A DNA stretch of 64,000 nt from Seminavis robusta (lineage: Eukaryota; Bacillariophyta; Bacillariophyceae; Naviculales; Naviculaceae). A model generated the notes under the pieces. That model ran no database searches and was not told the origin of the DNA. It saw nothing but the letters and a program-made list of their open reading frames with translations. Below, one piece after another: positions 38,851 through 49,191 of the stretch. Position numbers and translations under genes: made by a program. Numbering within the stretch: position 1 is the stretch's first letter; each line of letters opens with the position of its first letter. The DNA lies in assembly GCA_903772945.1 (NCBI GenBank), contig CAICTM010000134.1:26001-90000 (forward strand). The letters are read 5' to 3'.

Positions 38851-41674
38851 TTATGCCCAGTACAAATGAGTTACTCCAAAGACGCAATGCCGGCCACACC
38901 CGCGCATTCGAATTGCCACTTCCAGAGGGCCGCTCTTCTCGCCACCGCCTCCGCTAGCAAAGGTGTCATCGTCCATCAACGTCAGGACCTCAACCATTCT
39001 TTGAATGTCTTGTTTCTGGTCCAAGAATGATGTTTCGTTCAAGGTAGTTACGACGCCGTCTATTGCATAGTCAAACTGGAACCATTTTCCCAAAGGCGGA
39101 GTTTCATATGAACGTTTACGCAGCAAGCGTTTTCGTTTGGGATCATCAGGCATCTCTTCATCTTCGGGCGCAACGGTCCTCTTTGGCGAGGACTCTCCGT
39201 CAGGAAGATTGTTGATTGTTGTCCAGCCAGCGGTTTTCGTGTTGTCACGAGGCTCATGCCACGTGTGGAGCTTCACAACGATAATACCTGCCTGAATTTC
39301 CGATCGTGGTACTTGAAGGACTAGCCAGCCCGACAACTCGTTTCCCAGAACGGCCCCTCTTTCATCATGATGGCCGTAAAGTACGCAACGGTTCCAAGTA
39401 GACTTTGCACAGACGCTACCCAGTGTCCCATCGCAGTATCCCTGAGGTTCGTCAAAGACTTGCCATCCAAGACCCGGAACAATATCTGTTTCACTTTCTG
39501 TGGCCGTACCGGTAGCCATCCCTGGGTCGTCCATTGGTTTTGTCGAGTCACTCTTCTCAATAAGAACACTCTCTCCACTCGGCATTTCCTGTGTTATTGT
39601 CGGGTTTTCGATGCTTGTACTTTCTTCGAGTCGTCGTTGGCTATCTCCATCAGACTCGCTACTTTCCCCAAGAATCTCAGCAACCACATCTACGGCTCCA
39701 GCTGGAAGTTCCAAGCATGGGTTCGGCATATCTGGACCCTGATAGAGCGGTTTCGTTCTAGGGTTCTGCGGAACGTAGCCATCTGGTGCAGGCTTCAAGA
39801 TACTAGTGATACTGCTTTTCTCTGGTTGATTGCGAGGCGTATATTGTGTTCGGCCTTTCATTGAGGTCTGACAGATTCGCTCGGGAAGTGTTGTGTTGAT
39901 CCTGTGACATGTACCCACCGAAGGGTCGAGGCTCTTGACTTTCTTTCGGATGTTATCGTAGTATTCACACATGCCATCGATAGAGTCGTCTTCGGCACGG
40001 ATACGTCCCAGCGCGTCTTTCAGGGCTTGCAGAATCGCAAACGCTAGAACTCGACCGGTTAATTGGTGGCTTCGCCAGCCAGGGTGCCATTTCACTTGCC
40101 CATGGGGTGTATCGTACTGGTTCTGAGCAGGCCGTTTTGCTTCTGGGCGGTCAATCCAACAGGTGGCGCAGAACTTGTGCGGATGCTTGCAAAGATCACG
40201 TTCATCTTCGCTGCACTGGAGGCGCTGGACGGCCCATGGAAGTGTGCCGATGTTGGCTTCTGATGTTTCAGGGATTCCATCCAAACCGAGGCCGAACTCT
40301 CCAACATCAGCTTCCCCGCTGTTGTGAAGCATTCTTAAGAGATCAAACTAGAAGCAAAAGAAAACACGCACAGTGAGGTCTCAGGCTTTACTAGCTGACG
40401 ACATGCACATCAGTGTTGTTGTACAGTATGGCGAGAACGTACCTTCCCGCCGGCTGCCCAGACGACTGGCACTCTTCCTTCTACCAATAATGCCTGGCGA
40501 AAGAACAAGTCAATGTGCTCAGGTTTATGTTTCTCTGTCATGCCTGTTGCGCGGATGACAAGCACCAACAAATTCGTGAGATCTTCAACCAGAACCTGAA
40601 TGGTTCATAAGCTAGACCATCTAACCTACCTGCGTCCCAAAGCATCAAATCAATGTTGTTGCCATAGATCGACGAAAAACCCAGAGAAGAATGCACTGTG
40701 CCTAGACCTCCCTGGGCCTGATTCCTAGATACCAAGTTGACATGAAGTTGGCGGAATACTGGTTCCATAACCTTCTGAAATTGCATCAAGTAGCTTTGTT
40801 GAAAGTGATTGCCATGGCCTGCTGCAGCGCTGTGACCTCCCAAAACTACAGTAAAATCACCTTTTGTTGACATGGCGTAAACCAAACGTTTGACAAGTCC
40901 ATCCCAGCTGCGATTTGATGTCCACCCGCCATTACCACGATTACCGCGTCTTCGAAATCCTTCGGGAGCTTGAGTGTCATTATTGAGGTCTACTCTCGTC
41001 CATGCAAACATCGGGGGTATCGAAGCTTCGTTGTAGCTTCCAAAGTCGATATTCTTTTGGCCATACTCGGCTAGAATGGCAGACATTGCTCTTTCAATGA
41101 CTCTATCAGCTCTCTGGAGATATTCATTCGATCCAAAGGAGAATTTTATATCAAGAGAGCTCTGATTGGTTGACGGTGACTTAGTGGTCGCAACTTGGTC
41201 TTGCTCTTCGAATATCTCCGTCTGAATAGATTGATTGAATGCCATGACCATATCTGAATCATCCGAGTTCGACAAAGATGGCAATGGATATGGATTGTTG
41301 TCGTCGTGTTCTTTTCTGTTCAGATGAGTTAATGTAGATGTGTTGGCAGCTGATGTTCTGTCACTACTAGCAGTGCTCTCGTTTGGCACTTGATTGAATG
41401 AATCGAAGCCCTCAGGTGTCGAGTCATGTCTGACATTGTATGTTATCCAAAAGCCGATAACCACAACTATAACTAAACCCACCATTGTAACGAAATGTTG
41501 GTTTCGAGCGGTGCGGGTATAATTGACTTTCTTGTACGTTTCATCAAATCTGCCTCCGTTCTGAGGTTTCGTCGGAGTTGCCAAGAAACTCTCTGTTTCA
41601 TCTTGTTCAGGCTCAAGCTCTAGCTCCAGAACCATGGTTCGCGGATGATGTTGCTGTTGTCGTCTTCCACTCAT
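38851..41674 (-). CDS. Membrane-anchored SGNH-hydrolase-like protein, paralogue B
   Basis: Exons 41674-40630, 40543-40443 and 40347-38851 encode 880 aa, starting MSGRRQQQ. Unlike paralogue A, it has a cytosolic tail of about 60 residues and one transmembrane anchor (TMVGLVIVVVIGFWITYNV) in place of a signal peptide. The core matches A block by block: NGGWTSNRSWDGLV, VVLGGHSAAAGHGNHFQQSY, QAQGGLGTVHSSLG and LMLWDAGMTEKHK. Next come DVGEFGLGLDGIP and WHPGWRSHQLTGRVLAF, which is nearly identical in A. The C-terminal module is also shared (DEPQGYCDGTLGSVCA, GHHDERGAVLGNELSGWLV, VTHLYWA). The two introns lie at positions where A has none, and the reverse is also true. Tandem duplication followed by intron turnover is the simplest reading. 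Function is unknown. Confidence 0.8.
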
Positions 41675-42313
41675 CGACAGGGTGCCAAGTGGTACATGTA
41701 ATGAAAACCCAAGGGTACAGTACTGTAGTCTACCGATACCTATTAATACCGTAGCTGCCGGGAGCCTCAATCCCTTCTCTTGTGGCCGTGGCCGTACCGG
41801 TATAGCAGTAGCCGTTTAGAATTCAAAAAAGTGCTTAGAACGGTCCTGAGAAACTATCCACGACTGAAAGATCGCCTCACATCTGATTCGATTCGATTCT
41901 ACGACTGTATTCATATCTCTTTTCGTTGTGTTGTGTATTCTACGTGTAGTCTACTAGTACAGGATTGCGCCGATGTTTGTTGTTGTCTCTGCTAGACAGA
42001 GCATGGGAGGATTGGTGCAACTGTTCTTTTCAGAAAGAAGCTTCGACCTACCGACACCCTTTCCGGTAATATTGGTGCCGGCGAGGAACAAGAGGTGCGG
42101 CCGTTCAATACTGGTCTGGTACCAGGTACCGGTAGCACTGCTTGCACGATGACATGGCACGATGACAATCTTCTCAACGTTGGTTCTAATCAAATACTAG
42201 ACTAGTGGTTAAGATATCTCTTTCGAAGACAACACGGCACTTTCAGTTCCTATCAGAGGCCTCGACAAGTTGAAGCAATGCAGTTACTATGCGGTACCAA
42301 TAACGATGCATCC
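41675..42313. other. Intergenic spacer between two minus-strand genes
   Basis: 639 bp holding the upstream region of SGNH-like B and the 3' flank of the PAAT-like gene. It is dense in GTAC-type palindromes (ACATGT near 41694, CCGTACCGGTAT near 41795, GGTACCAGGTACCGG near 42118). No gene was recognised. Confidence 0.4.
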
Positions 42314-44815
42314 TTAGTAAAACAAGTGCGTTTGCGAGCTTCTCGAAGGCTGCGTTCGAGAAAGTTCCTTGGTCTTGAGTTCTTTGCTGCCGGCACCATT
42401 TTTCAGAATGGACACAAGCGGTTGCTTGTTCTCGATGTTTTCAAGTAGCGACACGGAAACGAGATCATCAATCTCTTGACTGTCATAACCTTCGTCCGAT
42501 GTATCACTGGGGTTTTCGTCGTCGATGTCGCCGTCATCATAGCTGGGAGAAGAAAGTTGGGATGATGACTTGGAAGAGGGGGTTGATTCTGGGGACTCCA
42601 CTCCCAAACCAGATGGAGAGGTCGGGAACACAGCCAATACCTCAATCGAATCTGCTTGATCGATTTCATCATCATGGTGTCCCGTGAAGGTCATGGTGTT
42701 TTGAGAAGGAAGCGATGGTATCTCTGTGATTCCTGTGCTGCAATAGCGTATTGATAAATGATCTACCATGGAGACCTTCTTTTCGATTGAAGGAAACTCA
42801 TCAGGCACCTCATCATCCTTTGCCCCCATTGCCGTGTCTCCTACTAGGTCGTCGTGACTTGCCGAAGGTCCCATGTTTGTTGGAAACAAAAACGGAGGGG
42901 CCGCGAACACAAGGTGTTTCTGCATTATGCTATCACAGACAGTATTGCCTTTGCTGTCATCATCCGCATTGTAAATCAAAGTCTCCAGCGTTGTTTCTTC
43001 TTTCCCTTGAGGCAATTCGCTTCCCTCCATGGTATCGGCTTCCTTACCCTCTGGTTTTGAGGTTTCTCCATGGCCTCCCCGTGGGCTAGGGTCTTTGCTC
43101 GAACGGCTGCTTTCTTGTGCGGCATTCTGCGTCCTCCTGTCGCCTCCCAACCCTGGTGAACCGCCAATGGTGTCTTTGTCGTCGTCATCATCATCGTTAT
43201 CATCCTTGCTGTGGACTCTGATTGCATCCGCGTCGTCGACAGTTTTAGTTTCTTCTTCGTTGTTGGCTTCTTCGTCTTCCGGGTCTACTTCAATGGCAAG
43301 AGCTTTGCTTTTGTCGTCGTTGGGTTGTCCAGCATCATCATTTCCTTGTGGCGCATCTTGCTTTTTGTCTCGCGCCGATGGTGGGTCAGGAGCTTCTTCC
43401 ATCTTTTCACGGGTGGAAATTTGCGCTTCGGTGGTTTCTTCTTTAGTATCTTCAGTAGGATCTGGCAGTGGCACACGACACGTAGGATCATATGTCGATT
43501 CCATTGGAAACTGGTCGTCGAATTCATTGTGAGGACTATTCCCAGCGAGTTCTCCGTGCAATTCGACAAACTCGTGCTGTTCTTGTTGCTCAACATATTG
43601 TGGTTGTTTTTGTGGCGTTTGTGGTTGTTGTTCCTCGCTTGACATGGCCATCCATTGCAAGTGGAGATGCTGCTGCTGTTGTTGATACTGTTGTAGCATG
43701 ATCATCATGGTTTGTTGTTGCTGCATCATGGCAGCCATCATGGCTTGTTGCTGTTGCAGCTTTTGCTCCATGGTTTGCAATTTGTGATCTACGGCGATCT
43801 GGTTTTTCTGCAATTCATTTTGCAGGAGCTGAACAGTTGTCTGGCCCTCGGAGCGGACGAGAAAGGAGACACCCGCAACAATAGCTTCGGCGCTGAGATT
43901 TGAATGATCATTGGCACTACTGCTGACTGTGCTACCAGGGATTGATGGACTCGCAAATGAGTTGGAAGTAGGGATTGTTTGAGCAGCAGCTGCAGCATGG
44001 TTGATGGGGAAGGGCGGTGCCATTGGCGGCGGCGACGATGCGGGTGTAAAGAATGGATTTCGTGGGGTTGAGCCACTGGCAATGGGCGTTGCGGAGAGGA
44101 AACCGGCACTTGTAGTATTTCCAGCAGCCGCCGCCGCCATCATCATTTGTTGCATTCTTTTGGCGGATGGAGGTGTCATTTGGGGTATTGGAGATTGCTG
44201 ATGTGGGTGTGAGTGCTTTTGATTGGGCCGGTCTGGTATCCTGCCCGTTAACTGAATGGATACGAGTTTGGTACGGGTGACACTGGAGTCTGCATTAGCC
44301 AACTGCAATCTCAATTGGTGTACAGGTCGAGGACCTCCTGGGACAACCGAGAATACTTTGAAACAGTCAGAGGTGCCATTGTTAGAATCTTTGTCTCGTA
44401 CTGGAATCCCTCTACAGGTCATGAGGAGTTCCTCTTCGTTACTTCCTTTTTTCATGACATAAACTTCAATGGAACGTGCCGTACTTATCAATTGGAAGCC
44501 TCCGAGAAAGAAGAAATTGCTGTCTCTGTCTCTGTTGCTGGTGGTGGTGGTTTCAGCCACAAAATCCACGTAGCATTGACAGGGAGATGCCTCAATGATG
44601 TGGAAAGTAGGTTCTGGGGTAGCAGTGGAATCTGAAGTTTTCTTTGGGAGATCCAAGACAAAGGAGGATCTCTTTCCCTGGTTGGGTCTAAACCAAAGGA
44701 AAGAGGAAGGATCTGCTCCTGCATCGTCGTTGGCTGGGTCAGAAAAGGAGCATCTTAATCGACCAATGCTGTTGGTGTTGGCGTCAGAGATAACGGAGGA
44801 GGGCGTCGAAGCCAT
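42314..44815 (-). CDS. PAAT-like N-terminal domain protein with Gln/Met-rich coiled coil
   Basis: A single exon of 833 aa from the ATG at 44815; the open frame extends 12 codons further but lacks an ATG. Residues about 35-200 look like the domain of PAAT, a protein associated with mitochondrial ABC transporters: ASPCQCYVDFVAE, FFFLGGFQLISTARSIEVYV, LLMTCRGIPV, LRLQLANADSSV. A Pro/Ala/Ser linker follows, then a Gln/Met-rich coiled coil (about 335-410). The C-terminal 400 residues are acidic, low in complexity and probably disordered, ending in a basic tail. The PAAT assignment is tentative and rests on the CRG and (S/T)ARSIEVYV pattern. If it holds, a role linked to ABC transporters would follow. 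It diverges from NSUN5 across 406 bp. Confidence 0.55.
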   Translation of the reverse strand: MASTPSSVISDANTNSIGRLRCSFSDPANDDAGADPSSFLWFRPNQGKRSSFVLDLPKKTSDSTATPEPTFHIIEASPCQCYVDFVAETTTTSNRDRDSNFFFLGGFQLISTARSIEVYVMKKGSNEEELLMTCRGIPVRDKDSNNGTSDCFKVFSVVPGGPRPVHQLRLQLANADSSVTRTKLVSIQLTGRIPDRPNQKHSHPHQQSPIPQMTPPSAKRMQQMMMAAAAAGNTTSAGFLSATPIASGSTPRNPFFTPASSPPPMAPPFPINHAAAAAQTIPTSNSFASPSIPGSTVSSSANDHSNLSAEAIVAGVSFLVRSEGQTTVQLLQNELQKNQIAVDHKLQTMEQKLQQQQAMMAAMMQQQQTMMIMLQQYQQQQQHLHLQWMAMSSEEQQPQTPQKQPQYVEQQEQHEFVELHGELAGNSPHNEFDDQFPMESTYDPTCRVPLPDPTEDTKEETTEAQISTREKMEEAPDPPSARDKKQDAPQGNDDAGQPNDDKSKALAIEVDPEDEEANNEEETKTVDDADAIRVHSKDDNDDDDDDKDTIGGSPGLGGDRRTQNAAQESSRSSKDPSPRGGHGETSKPEGKEADTMEGSELPQGKEETTLETLIYNADDDSKGNTVCDSIMQKHLVFAAPPFLFPTNMGPSASHDDLVGDTAMGAKDDEVPDEFPSIEKKVSMVDHLSIRYCSTGITEIPSLPSQNTMTFTGHHDDEIDQADSIEVLAVFPTSPSGLGVESPESTPSSKSSSQLSSPSYDDGDIDDENPSDTSDEGYDSQEIDDLVSVSLLENIENKQPLVSILKNGAGSKELKTKELSRTQPSRSSQTHLFY

Positions 44816-45221
44816 GTTGTTTAGAAAAGAAAGATAATGGAAATCTAGCAAGGCTATTGCGGCTCAATGTTAGGAATAGCACAATGTTATAGGAATAGCA
44901 ACAAGAGGGAAAACTGAAACCAACACAGGCAAGTACATGTAGTAGAATGCCAAAATGGAATTAAATATAACAAGCGTTTGCCTTGAAAATCTGTGAGGAG
45001 GTTCAAAACGATGGCACTTGAATTTGACTGTCACTCCGAGCACACTTTCCTCGCGCTGCCAGCAAGACCCCAACGGATCTTTCTTTGTTTCGTGACTGGT
45101 CGAGCGACGGCCAGACCAAAAAATGAAGGCCAATGAATTTTCCACTGAACACAAAAGTTCAAAAGTCGAACCAACGATATTTGTATCCAACCAACATAAT
45201 AGTCCAAAAGCAACCACCACC
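44816..45221. promoter_or_regulatory. Divergent promoter region, PAAT-like (-) and NSUN5 (+)
   Basis: 406 bp between divergent start codons. An earlier in-frame ATG for NSUN5 lies at 45123. No specific site was recognised. Confidence 0.35.
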
Positions 45222-47108
45222 ATGGCAAGAAAGAAGCAGAAAGGTTCCTCCTCCTCATCATCAGCCTCTTCAAACAGCTCGCCGTATGCAGTGGCTGCAA
45301 ATCTTCTGACCCAGGTACTAGAGGAGCGGAAGAGTTTCAAGAAATTGGTATATGCTGCCGATGGAAGCTTGAAGGTCTCCAAAGTCGCGTACGCACAAGT
45401 GTGTCAAGTGCTCTCCTATAAGTCGATTCTGGATCAAGTCTTGGATCAAGTGCCAAAACTAAAGAAGGATGTACACAATACGGGACTTTTGTACGTCCTG
45501 ACTTACGAATTGCTTTGGGGTCCCAACAAATCCATCAAGGGTGGAGGTGTCGTCAAACGAAAAATTATGCAACACGAACAACATCTCCTCAAAGCCATTG
45601 ATTCCAGCACCCAAATAGCCCAACAGTTGAAAGAGCTACAGACCAAGAAGCAACAACAAGCGTTTCCACGATATGCTCGTGTCAACACACTATTGACAAG
45701 TACAAAGGAAGTCTGTAATGTTCTCTGCAAGATCAGCAAGGAAAGTAAAAATGACAAAGCAACCATGGAGTTCTATGTGGATGCTCATGTTCCAGATCTA
45801 TTGGTATTTCCACCTTCACTCGTCACAGATGTCATGAGCAAGCAGGGTGAAAAGGAAGACAAAGACAGCAACGCTGCCCTCACTAGACAACAAGAAGCCA
45901 TCCGAGATATGATTCAGTCAGGGAAACTCATTCTACAAGACAAAAGTTCTTGCTTTCCTGCTTTTTGCCTCGTACATGGGTTTCAAAGTAGTAACAAGCA
46001 CAAACAACAAGTGAACCAGCTCAATTATCTGGATGCATGTGCCGCTCCCGGAAATAAAACGCAGCACCTGGCATCTCTTGTTGGCTCCCTCGTCAACAGC
46101 AACAAGACGGTCGGCAAGAGGAGGAAACACCCAACAACAACAATCACGGCACTCGATAGGGACTCCACCAGACTGGCGGCTTTATCCAAACGAATGCAAC
46201 AATTGGCACCCGACAACAATGGTCAGCATGTTCAAGTCGTCACGAGGGAAGCAGACTTTCTAGAAGCCAAACAAGACGACTTTGCGGCACCTTTGGGATC
46301 CATTCTATTGGACCCCAGTTGTTCGGGAAGTGGGATTTACACAGCGCCGGATCGTTGGACCGAAAAAACATCATCGTCAGAGTCGATGGAGGAAGAAGAA
46401 ACTAAAAGAATTGCATCATTGGCCGGCTTTCAGGAAAAAGCGCTTCGGCATGCCATGTCCTTCGAATCTGTGTCGAAGATTGTCTACTCTACGTGCTCGC
46501 TTCATGACCGAGAAAACGAAATGGTAGTACAAAAGGCGCTGGATGCTGTCAACAACACGGAAGACGGAGAGAGCAAATCGGAACAGTGGCGTGTCGTGGC
46601 TCCCAAAAACCTGCAGAATTGGAACAGACGAGGGCACCGAGTGGACGGAATGAGTGATCGCGACGCCGCTTGTATGATTCGAGCTAGCGCAGAAGACGAA
46701 ACCAATGGATTCTTTGTGTGTTGCTTGGAAAAAATATCGGGGGAGAACAATGCTGATGATAAAGACGACAACGAATCAACAGAGAGCTTGGTTGTAGTTC
46801 CTGAAGGGATGGCTGTGTACAATGGTCAATTCTCATCAACGAATCAAGGTACCGTGCAATCTCGGGCGAAGCAAGATGTTGCACCAGCGCGGGGTAATAA
46901 GAACCCAATGAAAGATTCTGAACGCTCAACATCAAAGAAGGGCCCGACAGGGAATGTTCACTCTGCTCCAGAGAGAAAGCACGAACAAAGCAATGCCAAC
47001 GACAAAGCTGCATCAAAGAAGAAGGCCAAAAAACTTGCTTGGAAAAAGCGGCAAATGGAACAAAAGCAGGAGAGGCTCGAGCAAAAGAAGCAAAAGGTAT
47101 CCAGCTAG
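45222..47108 (+). CDS. NSUN5: NSUN5/Rcm1-type rRNA m5C methyltransferase
   Basis: A single exon of 628 aa. The ATG at 45222 (ACCACCATGG) was preferred to an in-frame ATG at 45123 in a weaker context; the longer form would add 33 residues. NSUN5/Rcm1 methylates a cytosine in the large-subunit rRNA, in the nucleolus. Visible elements are the N-terminal helical region with AFPRYARVNTL, the SAM-binding motif LDACAAPGNKTQHLA, then TALDRD, LLDPSCSGSG with the motif IV Cys, and KIVYSTCSLHDRENE with the motif VI Cys that attacks the base. GFFVCCLEK closes the fold. A Lys/Glu-rich tail of about 100 residues (KKKAKKLAWKKRQ) is typical of nucleolar proteins. Insertions in the Rossmann part are Gln/Lys-rich. 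Other NSUN types are excluded by the DPSCSGSG form. Confidence 0.93.
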   Translation: MARKKQKGSSSSSSASSNSSPYAVAANLLTQVLEERKSFKKLVYAADGSLKVSKVAYAQVCQVLSYKSILDQVLDQVPKLKKDVHNTGLLYVLTYELLWGPNKSIKGGGVVKRKIMQHEQHLLKAIDSSTQIAQQLKELQTKKQQQAFPRYARVNTLLTSTKEVCNVLCKISKESKNDKATMEFYVDAHVPDLLVFPPSLVTDVMSKQGEKEDKDSNAALTRQQEAIRDMIQSGKLILQDKSSCFPAFCLVHGFQSSNKHKQQVNQLNYLDACAAPGNKTQHLASLVGSLVNSNKTVGKRRKHPTTTITALDRDSTRLAALSKRMQQLAPDNNGQHVQVVTREADFLEAKQDDFAAPLGSILLDPSCSGSGIYTAPDRWTEKTSSSESMEEEETKRIASLAGFQEKALRHAMSFESVSKIVYSTCSLHDRENEMVVQKALDAVNNTEDGESKSEQWRVVAPKNLQNWNRRGHRVDGMSDRDAACMIRASAEDETNGFFVCCLEKISGENNADDKDDNESTESLVVVPEGMAVYNGQFSSTNQGTVQSRAKQDVAPARGNKNPMKDSERSTSKKGPTGNVHSAPERKHEQSNANDKAASKKKAKKLAWKKRQMEQKQERLEQKKQKVSS

Positions 47109-47550
47109 GTAAGACGGATTGGGTGGCCTTGAGGTTTGCTGGTCTTCCCTGTGGGACACCAATCCCGACCCGTTTTTCCCGCAACAGCAATTGGCGCTGA
47201 GAACCACGCGGGATGAGAGGGCCGTATTGGTGAATGCCCAGCTCCATGCCAGTAACTAACTGCAATGTCTCTTTAGATAGAGCGATGAAAAGGTGGAGAA
47301 AAAGTAGCCTACAAGTTGATCAACCACATAACTGCCATACCAAATGGGACCTACCGGAATGGCTTCGCAAAATGATCGGCAAGAGCATGCGTTACTGCCT
47401 TTCTCTGGGTGGATCATAGACAATGGAATGTACATGTAATAATCATTGATCTAGATTGTGTTGCTCTACTCGATTTGTATTGTCGGATGGCTTCAATCGC
47501 ATGAACCTTTTTGGCCTATGGAATGTTTGCTTCTCAAAGCCGCTGGATGC
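47109..47550. other. Convergent 3' gap
   Basis: 442 bp between NSUN5 (+) and the WW-domain gene (-). Only short unconvincing frames (e.g. 47234-47419) were seen. Confidence 0.4.
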
Positions 47551-49191
47551 CTACAACCCCGTGAACCACTTGGCCTTGGAATTTCTTGGTCGACGCAGAA
47601 ATTGAGCCCGCCGCTGACGACTGGTGCCGGCACAAGTCTCGCAGTCTCGCCCATCACAATAGTAGTTGTCAAGCTGCTGAGTACAGAACATGTAGTAGCT
47701 TGAGAGGGTGGCCCCATTCGGACAGAATAGTTGGTGTCCTGCCCTCTCAGTGCCATCTCGTTTCAAGTAGTGCTCGTTCTTGGGGAAATAGTTGCAGTCC
47801 CCGTGGGATGATCTGATTTCTGTAATCCCGCCAATCTCACATCCATCCACTATGGGATCTTCAAGGAGCAACAGGAACTTTTCTCGGAATTCGATGCTGT
47901 CTCCACAAACATATGCAGTTTGATCGCAAACGAAGACAATACCGTCGGCTGGTGACCAACCAAATCTGCTACATTCGTCGGTCCTCCCCGCAAATTTCCA
48001 ATTGGCTTTGTCCACATCGTCCAGTTCTCCTGCTATTTCTGCCTCCAGCTCAAGAACTTCATCACCAAGAGCCTCAACCACAGCCGCCATATCCTCTCCC
48101 TCTTTCACCTCTAATGTTGTGTCAGCATGCCATTGGGGTCTATATTTTGTTGTTGCTTGGGTCTTCGTGTTGTAGTAAATTGTCTCCCCTGTTTTTTCAT
48201 CAACATGTTCCTCCCAACCCCCGGGCAGAGGATCTTGTTGTTTTGGCCCCGCCTGTGCGTCTTCTTCTCCAGCCTTGTCAACATCAGAAATTGTGGTGTT
48301 GGCGCCTCCACCTGTAGCATCTTCTACAACTGGTGTCCCTTCAATTGGAACAGCTGATGCAACCAATGACTCTGAAGCGCCGCCTGAGAAACCAGCTTCA
48401 TCTCCATCTTGCTGGGGATCTTCTGCAGCTGGTGCCCCTTCGGCTGGCTCAGCCAATTCAACCAACGAATCTGAGGTATTACCTGGCAAAACATTTTCAT
48501 CCCCATCTTTCTGGGGATCTTCGTCCGCCGCCTCGTCCCATCCGATGAGTGAGTCTCCAGCCTCATTTTCCTTCTTGTCATCATCAGAAGCCCCAGCCCC
48601 AGCAGCAGTGGAGTTTCCAGCATCAGATGAATCCATTGCCACCGTGCTGTCTCCGTCCTTTGCATCAATCTCTTCTTGTTCTGAGCCATCATCAGCTGTC
48701 GGATCTTCTTTTGAAGCTTCCTCACTAGCTTCGTCCCCGACTTCGGTAGCTTCTTCGGCAGGAATGTCGGCGCTCAAAGACTGGATGCATTCTCCTTTGT
48801 ACTCAACCTCATCGCAACCTAAGGCTTCAAAAGAGTCCATATCAATAGTTGGCTCATCTTTTGTCAATGGCATAAATGTGTTGCCCTGGAATACAATCAA
48901 GCATTTGCCGCCTTCGTCTGCAATAGCCACGGTGTGCTTGAAGTTGATTCCTCCTGAAAGTTGCGAACTTGCCCGAATAACTTCGAACTGCATCTTCGAA
49001 CAATCCAACGTTGGAATCGCTTGGACAAGGATGTTCCCACAGAAGGTGTTCGACGCTGATGATGCAGCCCGAAGGAGTCCAAGATTATGGCATGTGTCTT
49101 CAATTGCTTCGAACTCATCACCAGCATGGACGGTTGCGAAGGCTAGGAAAACAACCAGCCAGAATCTTGCGTCAAGATAGAGCTTCGTCAT
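47551..49191 (-). CDS. Secreted acidic protein with a WW domain and Cys-rich C terminus
   Basis: A single exon of 546 aa. MTKLYLDARFWLVVFLAFATVHAG is a clear signal peptide. Residues 25-145 form a small domain with six cysteines (NTFCGNILVQA, DEVEYKGECIQ). A Glu/Asp/Ala-rich linker follows with three degenerate repeats of about 34 residues (DPQQDGDEAGFSGG). A WW-type module starts at about 320: LPGGWEEHVDEKTGETIYYN, then ATTKYRPQW. The second conserved Trp is replaced by Tyr. The last 130 residues are Cys-rich (CSRFGWSPADGIVFVCDQ, CNYFPKNEHY, YYCDGRDCETC). WW domains are usually cytosolic Pro-ligand binders, so a secreted one is unusual. I recognise no family for the flanking domains. Confidence 0.75.
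   Translation of the reverse strand: MTKLYLDARFWLVVFLAFATVHAGDEFEAIEDTCHNLGLLRAASSASNTFCGNILVQAIPTLDCSKMQFEVIRASSQLSGGINFKHTVAIADEGGKCLIVFQGNTFMPLTKDEPTIDMDSFEALGCDEVEYKGECIQSLSADIPAEEATEVGDEASEEASKEDPTADDGSEQEEIDAKDGDSTVAMDSSDAGNSTAAGAGASDDDKKENEAGDSLIGWDEAADEDPQKDGDENVLPGNTSDSLVELAEPAEGAPAAEDPQQDGDEAGFSGGASESLVASAVPIEGTPVVEDATGGGANTTISDVDKAGEEDAQAGPKQQDPLPGGWEEHVDEKTGETIYYNTKTQATTKYRPQWHADTTLEVKEGEDMAAVVEALGDEVLELEAEIAGELDDVDKANWKFAGRTDECSRFGWSPADGIVFVCDQTAYVCGDSIEFREKFLLLLEDPIVDGCEIGGITEIRSSHGDCNYFPKNEHYLKRDGTERAGHQLFCPNGATLSSYYMFCTQQLDNYYCDGRDCETCAGTSRQRRAQFLRRPRNSKAKWFTGL

Noticed and set aside
43029-43642. Overlapping plus-strand frames within the PAAT-like gene
   Set aside because: Antisense to the acidic low-complexity tail of the 833-aa frame.
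48275-49180. 301-residue Ser/Pro-rich plus-strand frame
   Set aside because: Antisense to the acidic WW-domain gene; the composition mirrors its Glu/Asp codons.
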